NCBI GenBank assembly: GCA_023150945.1
Contig: JAKLJX010000001.1
Span: forward strand, 739,693-803,692
Length of the DNA: 64,000 bases
Direction: 5' to 3'
Source of the DNA: a bacterium
GTDB taxonomy: Bacteria > Zhuqueibacterota > Zhuqueibacteria > Zhuqueibacterales > Zhuqueibacteraceae
This document shows, piece by piece, positions 17,319 to 26,230 of the stretch. The notes beneath the pieces were generated by a model. That model saw nothing but the letters and a program-made list of their open reading frames with translations. It did not search any database and was not told the origin of the DNA. Numbering within the stretch: position 1 is the stretch's first letter; each line of letters begins with the position of its first letter. The translations under genes were made by a program, and so were the position numbers.

Positions 17319-18701
17319 ATGTCTTTGGAAAATTTCTTAAAGCAAAAAAGCCACACGCAAAGGCGCAGAGACGCAAAGAATCCGCAAAGGTTTTCTTTGC
17401 GATATCTCTGCGACTTTGCGTCTTTGCGTGAAGCCTTTTTCTTAGTACTGGTCGCCGCACTGTGCGCTTGCACACAAAAGCAAACTATTGAGCTGCGGCT
17501 AACGAATCTGACTCATCTAAATCACCTTTATCAAGAAGTGACGATTGGCGGCCAGCCGATGGCCATCATCCACATCTATTCGGAATATCCCGACTACCAA
17601 TGGGTTGATGACAGTGACGAAGGCATTGCGTGCGTCGATGATGCGGCCCGCGCGGCCGTGGTTTATTTGCGGCATTTTGAAGTCACCGGCGATACGACGA
17701 GCTTGTGGCGTGCGCGCAAGCTGATCGATTTTTGCCGCTATATGCAAGCCGAGGACGGCTTGTTTTATAATTTCATTTTTGCCGATCATTCCATCAATCG
17801 CGACGGCCACACTAGTTTCAAAAGTCTTGGCTGGTGGGCGGCGCGCGGCGTGTGGGCGCTGGGCGAGGGCTGTCGCGTTTTCCGCGATCGCGATCCGGCT
17901 TATGCCAGGCGCTTGCAGCAGCACGTGCAGAAAACTTTTGCGCATCTCGACACGCTGTTGCAACACTATCCGGCCATGGATACCATCAACGGCTTCAACG
18001 TGCCGCGCTGGCTGCTGTACAACTCCGCCGGCGACGCCACTTCCGAGCTGGTGCTCGGTTTGGCCGCCTACTATCGCGCCATGAATGATCCGCGGGTCAA
18101 AACCTATTTGGAAAAATTCGGTGAGGCGTTTGTGGCCATGCAGCTTGGCGACGAGAATCACTTTCCATTCGGCGCAATGCTTTCATGGCAGGATCTCTGG
18201 CACGGTTGGGCCAATGGCCAAACGCAGGCGCTGGCAACGATTGCCGCGCTGGTGCAGCGGGAAGATTTTCTCGCCGTGGCAAAACGTGAAGCCGAATTCT
18301 TCTTCCCGTATTTGCAGCAAGAAAACTTCCCGCGTGAAATGCAATTTGCCCGAGACGGCAATCAGATTCATGCGACGAAAACCGAGCGTTATTCCCAAAT
18401 CGCTTACGCGCTACGCCCGATGATCGTCGGTGCGTTGCGTCTCGCCGAAAGCACGAATGACCCGCATTTCGCCGAATTGGCGGCGGATTTGGCGCAGTGG
18501 TTTTTCGGAAAGAATGCAGCGCAGGCGCAAATGTATGACCCCAAAACCGGCCGCGGCTTTGACGGCATTCTCTCGGAAAAAGAAATCAACCGCAACGCCG
18601 GCGCCGAATCGACGATCGAAGCATTGTACGCTATTCTCGAACTCGAGGCGAATCCGGTGGCGCGGCAAAAGCTGTATGAAAAAATGGAAAGCATGGAGTG
18701 A
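17319..18701 (+). CDS. Putative lipoprotein with all-alpha, glycosidase-like fold
   Basis: A protein of 460 residues from ATG 17319, of unassigned family. It looks like an alpha/alpha toroid as in many glycoside hydrolases: repeated helices with conserved aromatic and acidic patches (DDSDEGIACVDDAARAAVVY, SLGWWAARGVWALGEG, SWQDLWHGWANGQTQALA). The first 38 codons run through a palindromic repeat. An in-frame TTG at 17424 inside the repeat would give a compact lipoprotein signal, REAFFLVLVAALCAC, and may be the true start. It sits between the importer permeases and the GH130/GH2 genes, which suggests a role in handling the same oligosaccharide. No catalytic residues can be named. Confidence 0.7.
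   Translation: MSLENFLKQKSHTQRRRDAKNPQRFSLRYLCDFASLREAFFLVLVAALCACTQKQTIELRLTNLTHLNHLYQEVTIGGQPMAIIHIYSEYPDYQWVDDSDEGIACVDDAARAAVVYLRHFEVTGDTTSLWRARKLIDFCRYMQAEDGLFYNFIFADHSINRDGHTSFKSLGWWAARGVWALGEGCRVFRDRDPAYARRLQQHVQKTFAHLDTLLQHYPAMDTINGFNVPRWLLYNSAGDATSELVLGLAAYYRAMNDPRVKTYLEKFGEAFVAMQLGDENHFPFGAMLSWQDLWHGWANGQTQALATIAALVQREDFLAVAKREAEFFFPYLQQENFPREMQFARDGNQIHATKTERYSQIAYALRPMIVGALRLAESTNDPHFAELAADLAQWFFGKNAAQAQMYDPKTGRGFDGILSEKEINRNAGAESTIEALYAILELEANPVARQKLYEKMESME
17353..17433. repeat. Palindromic CGCAAAG repeat overlapping the 5' end of a gene
   Basis: Left arm CACGCAAAGGCGCAGAGACG and right arm GCGACTTTGCGTCTTTGCGT form a long imperfect inverted repeat. The same style recurs at 49519-49599 and, as a half element, at 60054-60107. 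Here it is translated as the N-terminal part of the downstream lipoprotein. Confidence 0.75.
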
Positions 18702-18775
18702 TGGATTGTTGGATCGATGGATCAATGAGACCCAATAATCCAAAAATCCAGGAATCCAACAATCCAACAATTTTT
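18702..18775 (+). terminator. Inverted repeat with T-run after the lipoprotein gene
   Basis: TGGATTGTTGGAT (18702-18714) and ATCCAACAATCCA (18754-18766) form a perfect 13-bp stem, followed by TTTTT at 18771-18775. It starts directly after the TGA at 18699-18701. The loop of about 39 bp is long for an intrinsic terminator, so it may instead be another interspersed repeat. Confidence 0.45.
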
Positions 18776-18823
18776 ACCATAATCTCATTTACGGACATAT
18801 TCATTTTGAAGGAGTGAAGGCAG

Positions 18824-19747
18824 ATGTTCAAGTTGCAACGCGTCGGCAACGCTGTCCTCGAACCGATCAAAGAAAACGCCTGGGAATCACAAGCGGTGTT
18901 CAATCCCGCCGCGATCCGCGAGGGCGAACATGTGCTGATGATTTATCGCGCCGTCGAAGGCGACAACTATTCGACGCTGGGCTACGCCAAACTCGACCGC
19001 AGCGGCAAAATTTTGGAGCGTTGGCCGGAACCGATTCTTCGCCGTGAGGCCTCACACGAGAAACGTGGCATTGAAGACCCGCGCATTGCAGAATTCGACG
19101 GTCGTTACTATTTGGTTTATGTCGCGTACGACGGCGTGACGGTGCGCACCTGCCTGGCCTCGACGACCGATTTCAACAGAATTGAGAAGCACGGCATTAT
19201 TATCCCGGATTTGTGGGACAAGGACGCGATGCTCTTTCCGGAACTGGTCAAGGGCAAATTGATTCTGATGCACCGCCTCGAGCCGAATATTCAACTCGCC
19301 TTTTTCAATGATATGGAACATCTGCTGAAGCCGGAAAAAGATTACTGGGAGAAGCATGTAGCGGCGTTGGACAAATACACGGCCATGCGTCCGCAGTTTT
19401 GGTGGGAAGCAAAAAAGATCGGCGGTGGCGCTCCGCCGATTCCAACAAAAGAGGGATGGCTGGTCATCTATCACGGCGTCGATGACAAACTGGTTTATCG
19501 CGCCGGCGCGGCGTTGTTGGATCATGAGAATCCGTTGCGCGTCATCGCGCGCTTCCCCGATCCCATTCTCGAGCCGGAACGCCACTTCGAAAAAGTCGGC
19601 GACGTGCCCAACGTGGTTTTCCCGACTGGCACCGCGCTGTTTGATGACGAGTTGCTGATTTATTACGGCGGCGCGGACAAAGCGATCGGCATGGCCAAAG
19701 CCAGTTTCGAAGAGTTGTTGCATGAACTCAAACGCTTCAAAGTGTGA
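18824..19747 (+). CDS. GH130 family beta-mannoside phosphorylase or hydrolase
   Basis: A 307-residue enzyme of glycoside hydrolase family 130, which mostly phosphorolyses beta-mannosides to mannose 1-phosphate. The five-bladed propeller signature motifs are present: NPAAIREGEHVLMIYRAVEG, RGIEDPRI with the likely catalytic aspartate D85, and GGGAPPI. There is no signal peptide, so it should act in the cytoplasm on imported oligosaccharides. ATG 18824 follows GAAGGAG (18808-18814). The GH2 gene starts 6 bp after its stop. Phosphorylase versus hydrolase activity cannot be decided from sequence alone. Confidence 0.9.
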   Translation: MFKLQRVGNAVLEPIKENAWESQAVFNPAAIREGEHVLMIYRAVEGDNYSTLGYAKLDRSGKILERWPEPILRREASHEKRGIEDPRIAEFDGRYYLVYVAYDGVTVRTCLASTTDFNRIEKHGIIIPDLWDKDAMLFPELVKGKLILMHRLEPNIQLAFFNDMEHLLKPEKDYWEKHVAALDKYTAMRPQFWWEAKKIGGGAPPIPTKEGWLVIYHGVDDKLVYRAGAALLDHENPLRVIARFPDPILEPERHFEKVGDVPNVVFPTGTALFDDELLIYYGGADKAIGMAKASFEELLHELKRFKV

Positions 19748-19753
19748 TTGGAT

Positions 19754-22216
19754 ATGAACTCAATCGATCTGAACGGTGTTTGGGAATTTCAACCCGATTG
19801 GCATTCGCCGCGAATCAGCCAATTGCCGGGTGGACTTTTACAAAAGGACGAGTGGTTGCCGGCGAGCGTGCCGGGTACGCTGCACACGGATTTGCTGGCC
19901 GCTGAAAAAATTCCTGATCCGTTCTATCGCGACAACGAATGGCAGGTACAATGGGTGGCGGAAATCGGCTGGCGTTATCGGCGCACTTTTCACGTGCCGG
20001 CAGACTTTCTATCGCGCACCGCCATTCAGTTTGCGGCAGATGGACTAGATACGTTCGCGGCCATTTTCATCAACGGCCGGCAGGCGGCCGAAACGGCGAA
20101 CATGTTTGTTCCGCACCGGTTTGAAGTGAAACCGTTGCTGCGGCCTGGTGAAAATGAAATCGAAATTCGTTTTGATTCGCCCATGCAGCGGGCGCAAGAG
20201 TTGGAAGCGCGTTACGGCAAGTTGCCGGTGGCGCTGGAGAGTTATCGGGTTTATGCCCGCAAAGCGCAGTACTCTTTCAGTTGGGATTGGGGCCCGAAGC
20301 TGGCAACCAGCGGCATCTGGCGATCGATTCGACTCGAAGGCCACCAACACTTGCGCATTCAAAATCTCTTCGCAGAGGTTCACCTCGATCACGATTTGCA
20401 GCGCGCTCGCGTGCTGGCAAAGATCGCAGTTGAAAAATTCACTGCAAGCCCTGTGGAATTTGTCGTGGAAATTTCCGGTCCGAATTTTCGCGTGAGCAAG
20501 CAGGCGAGCACTTCTGAAACAAATCTTGTGGAGGAGTTTTCAATTGACCAACCGCATTTATGGTGGCCAACCGGCTATGGCGAGCAGCTTTTGTATGAAT
20601 TGAAAGTGCGCGCTCGCGTCGATGGTGAAACCGAAGACGAGCAGACAACTCGCTTTGGCATCCGCCGGCTCGAGCTGGTGCGCGAGCCGGATGCCGGCGG
20701 CGAATCTTTTCTGTTTCGTCTCAATAACGTGCCCATCTTTTGCAAAGGCGCCGATTGGATTCCGGCGGATTCATTCATCCCGCGTATTGCAAACGAAAAG
20801 TACCGCGCCTTGTTGAGCATGGCCCGCGAGGCCAACATGAACATGCTGCGCATTTGGGGCGGCGGCATTTACGAGCAGAAGATCTTTTATGATCTCTGTG
20901 ACGAGCTGGGCATTTTGGTGTGGCAGGATTTTATGTTTGCCTGCGGTGGTTATCCGGACTATCCGGAATTTACCGATAATGTGCGGCGCGAAATCGCGAC
21001 GGTTGTCAAGCAACTGCGCAACCATCCCTGCGTCGTCTTGTGGTGTGGCAATAACGAGAACGAGTGGATTTGGAAAATGGAAACACGGCGCTCGTATCGT
21101 GAGATGCCGGGTGTTTCCCTGTTCGAAAAGATCATTCCGGAGATTTGCGCCGAGCATGATCCAACGCGGCCCTATTGGCAAAGCTCGCCTTTCGGCGGTA
21201 ATGATCCCAATTCGGAATCGGAAGGTGATCGTCACCAATGGAACATCTGGAGCAACTGGGTTGATCCGGCAGCGGTGGCCAAAGATCGCGGCCGTTTTCT
21301 TTCGGAGTTTGGTTTTCAAGCGCCGGCGACATTGTCAACGTGGGAAAAATTTCTCACGCCCGAAGATCTGCAGCCGCAAAGCGCGGTGTTCGAGCATCAC
21401 AACAAGCAGGTGGAGGGTTCGGAACGGCTCTTTCGTTTCCTGGCCGGTTTTGTGAGCATGCCGCATGATTTTGAAGATTTCGTTTTCAAAACGCAAGTTG
21501 TGCAGGCGGAAGCGCTGAAGACGATGGTGGAACATTGGCGCCGCGAGAAATTTCACACGGCCGGTGCGCTGTTCTGGCAATTGAATGACTGCTGGCCGGT
21601 GTCAAGCTGGGCGGTGATTGATAGCGAATTGCAGCCCAAAGCCGCGTATTGGTATGCGCGCCGCTTCTTCGCGCCGTTATTGGTGAGTTTCAAACCTGCC
21701 GGCAAGTTCATCGAAGTCTGGGCGACCAATGACGCGCTCGTCACCATCGCGGCTGAGTTCGAGTTCGAGGTTCTCAGTTTTGCGGGAGAAGTGAGTTGGG
21801 CGCGTCACGAGCGCGTGCTGATTCCGGCGAATCTTTCACTGCGGCTGGCGGCTCCGGCTTTCGCCGAACTTTTGCAGATCGATCCGCGCCGGCAATACCT
21901 GCGCGCGCGGCTGCGGCAGAATGGACACGTGGTTGCGGAGAATCGCCATTTCTTTTGCCGCTACAAACATCTGCAACTGCCACCGCCGCATCTCGCTTGG
22001 CAGCTCAAGAAAACGGATGAACAAAATTGGGAGGTGCAAGTCAAATCCGATTGTTTCGTCAAGGCGCTCGCGCTGCCCGAACCGCCTGCAGGCGCGACGT
22101 TGACGGAAAATTACTTCGATCTGGATGCCGACTGCGAAATGGTGATAGCGTTGAAAGACTTGCCGGCAACACAAATGCTCGCAGCGGACAGCTTGGGATG
22201 GAGGTGGCTCAGTTAG
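19754..22216 (+). CDS. GH2 family beta-mannosidase
   Basis: An 820-residue exo-acting glycosidase of family 2 with the domain order of bacterial beta-mannosidases: sugar-binding jelly roll (about 1-190), Ig-like domain (about 195-305), TIM barrel (about 310-620) and C-terminal beta domains. The likely acid/base is E435 (WCGNNENEW) and the nucleophile E518 (RFLSEFGFQ). RIWGGGIYE and VWQDFMFAC are typical of the mannosidase subgroup. There is no signal peptide, so it should be cytoplasmic. The 6-bp gap to GH130 indicates one operon that trims beta-mannosides completely. Confidence 0.92.
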   Translation: MNSIDLNGVWEFQPDWHSPRISQLPGGLLQKDEWLPASVPGTLHTDLLAAEKIPDPFYRDNEWQVQWVAEIGWRYRRTFHVPADFLSRTAIQFAADGLDTFAAIFINGRQAAETANMFVPHRFEVKPLLRPGENEIEIRFDSPMQRAQELEARYGKLPVALESYRVYARKAQYSFSWDWGPKLATSGIWRSIRLEGHQHLRIQNLFAEVHLDHDLQRARVLAKIAVEKFTASPVEFVVEISGPNFRVSKQASTSETNLVEEFSIDQPHLWWPTGYGEQLLYELKVRARVDGETEDEQTTRFGIRRLELVREPDAGGESFLFRLNNVPIFCKGADWIPADSFIPRIANEKYRALLSMAREANMNMLRIWGGGIYEQKIFYDLCDELGILVWQDFMFACGGYPDYPEFTDNVRREIATVVKQLRNHPCVVLWCGNNENEWIWKMETRRSYREMPGVSLFEKIIPEICAEHDPTRPYWQSSPFGGNDPNSESEGDRHQWNIWSNWVDPAAVAKDRGRFLSEFGFQAPATLSTWEKFLTPEDLQPQSAVFEHHNKQVEGSERLFRFLAGFVSMPHDFEDFVFKTQVVQAEALKTMVEHWRREKFHTAGALFWQLNDCWPVSSWAVIDSELQPKAAYWYARRFFAPLLVSFKPAGKFIEVWATNDALVTIAAEFEFEVLSFAGEVSWARHERVLIPANLSLRLAAPAFAELLQIDPRRQYLRARLRQNGHVVAENRHFFCRYKHLQLPPPHLAWQLKKTDEQNWEVQVKSDCFVKALALPEPPAGATLTENYFDLDADCEMVIALKDLPATQMLAADSLGWRWLS

Positions 22217-22299
22217 CAAAGCCCGCATCGGAAGAAAGCGCCGGGGTTGGGCGGGTGGATTTCTATCTTGGTGGAAACGTAACTTGCTCTTTATGCCTC

Positions 22300-23025
22300 A
22301 TGCAGACCTTGCAAGCCATCATTGTTGATGACGAGTGGCTGGTGCGCTCGGAGCTGAAAATGATGCTGGCCAGCCATCCGGAGATTGTCGTGATCGGCGA
22401 GGCCGGCAGCGTCGCCCAAGCCATTCCTTTGATACAGAAAAACTCGCCGGACGTGATCTTTCTGGATATTCAGTTGCCGGGAGCCTCGGGTTTCGATTTG
22501 CTCGATCAAGTCGAAACGGGGGCGCGCATCATTTTTATCACCGCCTACGACAAATACGCGCTGCGCGCCTTCGAAGTGAATGCGCTCGACTATTTGCTCA
22601 AACCGATCAGCACAGAGCGCTTGGCGAAAGCCATCAAGCGACTGGGCTCGAATGAGCCGCCCACGCCGCAGCCGGGCAAGAGAGTCGCGTATGACGACGT
22701 GATCTACGTGATTGTCAACGGCGCGCTGAAGTTCATCAAACTGTCGTTGCTGAAGTGCCTCACCGCCGAGGGCAATTATTCCTACCTCTACTATGCCGAC
22801 AAGCCGCGCGCGCTGGTTTCAAAGACGCTGCAGGAGTGGGAAGACCTGCTGCCGGAAAAGCACTTCGTGCGGATTCACCGCTCCGCCATCGTGAATTTTG
22901 ACTATGTGGAGCAGGTGAAGAAATGCAAAAACTACACGCAAGAGGTTTTCATCCACGGCCTGGCAACGCCGTTCATCATGAGCCGGCGTTATGCTTCCAA
23001 GCTGAAGCATCTGCTGCCGTTTTAG
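22300..23025 (+). CDS. LytTR-type response regulator
   Basis: A 241-residue response regulator: an N-terminal receiver (phospho-acceptor D56 in VIFLDIQLPG, acidic pair D10/D11, lysine in LLKPIS) and a C-terminal LytTR DNA-binding domain (about 130-241, FVRIHRSAIVNFDYV). ATG 22300 gives the normal receiver start; a longer frame reaching into the GH2 gene is not expected. No kinase lies beside it. The receiver closely resembles the stand-alone receiver at 34413, so both may be served by the LytS-type kinase encoded at 30834-34046. Confidence 0.92.
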   Translation: MQTLQAIIVDDEWLVRSELKMMLASHPEIVVIGEAGSVAQAIPLIQKNSPDVIFLDIQLPGASGFDLLDQVETGARIIFITAYDKYALRAFEVNALDYLLKPISTERLAKAIKRLGSNEPPTPQPGKRVAYDDVIYVIVNGALKFIKLSLLKCLTAEGNYSYLYYADKPRALVSKTLQEWEDLLPEKHFVRIHRSAIVNFDYVEQVKKCKNYTQEVFIHGLATPFIMSRRYASKLKHLLPF

Positions 23026-23051
23026 TCTGCGCGCGGCAATGCGCCTGCCCC

Positions 23052-23501
23052 TCATGGGTTCGCCTTCAACCCTGAAACCTGCCTGACCCGTTTCCAAACA
23101 ACGTACAGAAAAATGGCGGCAGCCGCAACTTGCGGAATGCCCGCCAGAGCCATCAGCGCGCCCATGAAGTGATTGCCGGTGTGGGCAAACAGCAAATCTG
23201 CAACCAGCCGCACGGGCAGTCCGATATTCAATCCCAAATAACAAATGCGCGCCAGCGCCGGCGGATAACGGCCGCCGCCCGCGGGAAATTCCTCTTTGTT
23301 GAGCGGGAACATCCACAAGCCGACGCCGATCACGATATTCACCAACCAACCGACCAGTCCGGCGTGCAAATGCGCGATGACCCAGGGCCGCGGCACCGGG
23401 CCAGCGAGCCAATTGTGATACAGGAAAATCGCGCCGAGCAAAAAGGTGAGCACGAGGTAGACGGCACTGGTGCGAATGAACCAGCGAACAATCTGGGGCA
23501 T
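23052..23501 (-). CDS. Small heme-copper-oxidase-like membrane protein
   Basis: A 149-residue integral membrane protein with about four transmembrane helices. The second helix carries AHLHAGLVGWLVNIV, a histidine arrangement reminiscent of NorB/cytochrome-oxidase subunit I fragments. Proteins of this size are found beside oxygen- or NO-reduction genes; that is general knowledge, and function here is inferred. It is the last gene of the minus-strand cluster, 3 bp downstream of the MIP18-like gene. Confidence 0.65.
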   Translation of the reverse strand: MPQIVRWFIRTSAVYLVLTFLLGAIFLYHNWLAGPVPRPWVIAHLHAGLVGWLVNIVIGVGLWMFPLNKEEFPAGGGRYPPALARICYLGLNIGLPVRLVADLLFAHTGNHFMGALMALAGIPQVAAAAIFLYVVWKRVRQVSGLKANP

Positions 23502-23504
23502 CGC

Positions 23505-23807
23505 CTATCTCCACCCCAACTGCGCGCGGGCGCGGTCCGTCATCATGGCGGGATTCCACGGCGGATCCCACACCACTTCGACCGTGGCACCGGCAACGCC
23601 CGGCATGGCGGCGACGGCCCTCTGCGCCCAGGTACTCATCGCGTCGTGCATCGGACAGCCGGGCGTCGTCAACGTCATTTTGACGTGGACCTGATTCTCC
23701 GCGTTCGTGTCGATGCTGTAGATCAGCCCGAGGTCAACAATATTCAATCCGATTTCAGGATCGATTACCTCACGGAGTTTGGCGAGAATGTCTTGTTCGG
23801 TGAGCAT
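23505..23807 (-). CDS. MIP18/PaaD-like (DUF59) Fe-S assembly factor
   Basis: A 100-residue single-domain DUF59 protein. Conserved features are DPEIGLNIVDLGLIY and TTPGCPMHDAM; the cysteine of TPGCP is the usual functional residue. Members help load Fe-S clusters on target proteins. It lies in a tight cluster (15 bp after the start-proximal neighbour, 3 bp before the next). The Mrp protein in the same cluster carries a related N-terminal domain, so two Fe-S assembly components are co-encoded. Confidence 0.88.
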   Translation of the reverse strand: MLTEQDILAKLREVIDPEIGLNIVDLGLIYSIDTNAENQVHVKMTLTTPGCPMHDAMSTWAQRAVAAMPGVAGATVEVVWDPPWNPAMMTDRARAQLGWR

Positions 23808-23822
23808 GGTTTTGACTTCCTC

Positions 23823-25118
23823 TCATCGCCTGAAAATCGTGACCATATTCCACGCAAAGATCGCCGCGCTGGCAGCGATGACAAGCGCGCCGCTGCGGAA
23901 CACAAGGGTGTTTGCCAATGGCAAGGCGACAGCAGCGATGAAGAACCCGGCCAACATCAATCCCAATTCGATTTTCGCTAGCCGTTCATCAAACATGTCT
24001 TTCAGCATCGGCACTTTGGCCTGGCCCACCTTGTCGCTGTACTTGTTGAACCAAACCAGAAATGGCAGAATCTTGTACATTTGCCCGACGATGATGAATC
24101 CGGCGAAGCCAACGAAGGCCAGCCAGCCATAGAGCAGAAGGAAGCCTTCGCGCACTGCCGGTGGCCAGCGGGCCGGCAGGAAGAATTGCGCCACACCGAG
24201 CGCGGTTGTCAATCCCAAAAAGATGAATGACAGCACGGTGTGAACGGTGCTGACGTCTGTCTGCTTGCGCAGGCGCCGGCGAAACACCAGCCCCATTTGC
24301 GCCAGGAACGCCGCAATGCCGGCAGCGAGCAGCAGCGCATAGAAGACATCCAAACGGATGGCACTGGCCGCGTGGCCGGCAAACAGGTTGCAGCTCCAGG
24401 CCGTCATCAACCCGATGGTCGCGACGCTGACGAGGCCAAACGCCCACTTGCCGGCCGTCATGGAATAGCCGTGGGCGAGCGTGAACATGGGAATGAGTTT
24501 GTACGCCACCCCCATCACGACCAGCAGCACCCACCCGAGAAATGCCAAATGCGCGTGCGCGCGCAGATAGTGTAAATGATCGCCGGGCAAATAAGGTCGC
24601 CACAAATTGTAAGCGAGCGCAACGCCCAGCGCCGCTGCCAAAATAATCGCCACCAACGCGGCCAGAATGTGAATGCCGGTGAGGTTCCACTTTTCGACTT
24701 GGGCCAGCGTCGCCAGCAGATTGGCGGTAAAAAGCACGAACGCGGCCAGCGTCAAAAGTCCCGAGCCCCACAAGCCGGGTCCGGTTCGATAAAGCCACAT
24801 ATGAACGATCATGCCAAACGCGCCGGGCAGAAAAAGCCAGAAGGTGACGTGCGCCAGCCGCGCGCTCCACAATTTGGTCTCCAACACCACCGGCACGAGT
24901 TGATAGAGCGCGCCCATCATGACCATGCTGATCCATCCCAGCGCCGCGAGATGCGTCAAGCCGAGCAGATGCGGTTGGAAGTAATGGCCCTGCATCCACG
25001 GCGCCACGAAGACCAACGCGAGGGCCAGCAAGAAGTACGCAGCGATGCTGACGATGAAATGATTCCGCACCAGTGCAAAGGGCGGGGCATACGAGGTGGT
25101 GAGTCCGGGGCCGAGCAT
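23823..25118 (-). CDS. Polytopic NnrS-like / heme-copper-oxidase-subunit-I-like membrane protein
   Basis: A 431-residue protein with about twelve hydrophobic helices. Histidines sit in helix starts (PHLLGLTHLAALGW, LRAHAHLAFLGWVLLV, MFTLAHGYS), as in heme-binding membrane proteins related to NnrS or oxidase subunit I. It is too short and lacks too many ligands to be a normal terminal oxidase. The context (RIC, cytochrome c, DUF2249) suggests work in NO metabolism. ATG 25118 is chosen over an upstream TTG at 25136. Confidence 0.68.
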   Translation of the reverse strand: MLGPGLTTSYAPPFALVRNHFIVSIAAYFLLALALVFVAPWMQGHYFQPHLLGLTHLAALGWISMVMMGALYQLVPVVLETKLWSARLAHVTFWLFLPGAFGMIVHMWLYRTGPGLWGSGLLTLAAFVLFTANLLATLAQVEKWNLTGIHILAALVAIILAAALGVALAYNLWRPYLPGDHLHYLRAHAHLAFLGWVLLVVMGVAYKLIPMFTLAHGYSMTAGKWAFGLVSVATIGLMTAWSCNLFAGHAASAIRLDVFYALLLAAGIAAFLAQMGLVFRRRLRKQTDVSTVHTVLSFIFLGLTTALGVAQFFLPARWPPAVREGFLLLYGWLAFVGFAGFIIVGQMYKILPFLVWFNKYSDKVGQAKVPMLKDMFDERLAKIELGLMLAGFFIAAVALPLANTLVFRSGALVIAASAAIFAWNMVTIFRR

Positions 25119-25180
25119 GGCTGTTCTTTTCAACAAGTGCGCTTGATTGTCATGATTGCTAGGGCGAGGTGGTTACAGTT

Positions 25181-26230
25181 TCATACCTTGCTGATCTGCA
25201 CTCTCCACACGTCCGGTCCCTGCTCCAAATAGTCCCATGTGAATCGGCCCGCTTGCTCAAACATGAACTGATAATAGAGCGGCTTGGGATCGTGATCGTT
25301 CACCAGGACAAAAGCCTCGCTGGGCGCGAGCGCTTCAAACGTCTGAAAGATGAGCGGATGGCGTTTGGCCGGCGGCAGCTCGCGGACATCCAAAGCTTGC
25401 GTGTCAGGAATCGGGTTCATCATGATTTCTCCGTCTTTCCAGATTTGAACGTGAAAATCGGTCTCCGCTATTTTCTCGACTTGCCACTTGTATCCCCGCG
25501 CCTGCAATTTCTCATACAAAAACAAAGGCTCACGATGATGGTGCACGAACAGCAGCGTCTTTTCATCAACTCGGGGAATGATTTCGAGGATTTTCATCAT
25601 CGGCTCGGGCGGCGACAGCGCACGCACATCAAGCGCAATGGTCTTTTCCCGGGAAGGAACGTCGGACTTTGCGCCAATTCTTTCCTCCCCTTTGCCGGTT
25701 TCCCCTTGCTCCGCTGACGGGCGGCGATAGAAGTGCACGTGAAACGCGCCCTCCAGAAACTCGGTGAAATGATCAAAGCCGCGCTTGCCGAGCACGCTGT
25801 AAAGCGGAATCGGTTCAAAGCTGTTGATCAAACGCAGGTATTGATTCGGCGCCAATTGTTCGACACGCTGCAAAATCGTCTTCAGCGGATCCGTGCCGCT
25901 CTGCAGAAGGGGGCGAACGTCCAAATCAACCGGCTGCCGTTCGTCCAAAACCTGCGGACGCCCGGCGTTGCGCTGAGCCGGTGCGGCAGCGGATGACGTT
26001 TCTGGTATTGGCATATTGGCGCCGATTTTCTGGTTGAGCTTTTGCAGCAATTCGGACAGGTTCACGCCCGCGATTTTCGCGGCCTGCTCGATGGTCACGC
26101 GCGGCGCCAGGGCTTTGCGCAAGAGGGGGTTTTGCAGCTTGCTGAAATGCGCGCTGGTTTCCAGCAGCACCGCGAGCGTCTGCGGATGCTCTTTGAGCAT
26201 TTTTCCGACTTTGGTATCGCGGGAGATCAT
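25181..26230 (-). CDS. DUF1858 plus triple DUF2249 protein
   Basis: A cytoplasmic protein of 349 residues with an N-terminal DUF1858-like helical domain (about 1-70) and three DUF2249 domains at about 100-170, 198-266 and 278-348. Each begins with a conserved LDVR motif (LDVRPLL, LDVRALSPPEP, LDVRELPP). DUF2249 has a TusA-like fold and is often encoded with nitrosative-stress and denitrification genes; its biochemical role is not established. Its ATG overlaps the stop of the upstream cytochrome c gene (ATGA), implying translational coupling. Confidence 0.82.
   Translation of the reverse strand: MISRDTKVGKMLKEHPQTLAVLLETSAHFSKLQNPLLRKALAPRVTIEQAAKIAGVNLSELLQKLNQKIGANMPIPETSSAAAPAQRNAGRPQVLDERQPVDLDVRPLLQSGTDPLKTILQRVEQLAPNQYLRLINSFEPIPLYSVLGKRGFDHFTEFLEGAFHVHFYRRPSAEQGETGKGEERIGAKSDVPSREKTIALDVRALSPPEPMMKILEIIPRVDEKTLLFVHHHREPLFLYEKLQARGYKWQVEKIAETDFHVQIWKDGEIMMNPIPDTQALDVRELPPAKRHPLIFQTFEALAPSEAFVLVNDHDPKPLYYQFMFEQAGRFTWDYLEQGPDVWRVQISKV

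Noticed and set aside
22027-22299. Extension of the LytTR regulator into the GH2 gene
   Set aside because: The extra residues are basic and unstructured, and the receiver domain begins normally at 22300.
23823-25118. Calling this protein a complete cbb3 oxidase subunit I or NorB
   Set aside because: Length and histidine spacing do not provide the full set of heme and copper ligands; NnrS-like or oxidase-like is as far as the sequence allows.
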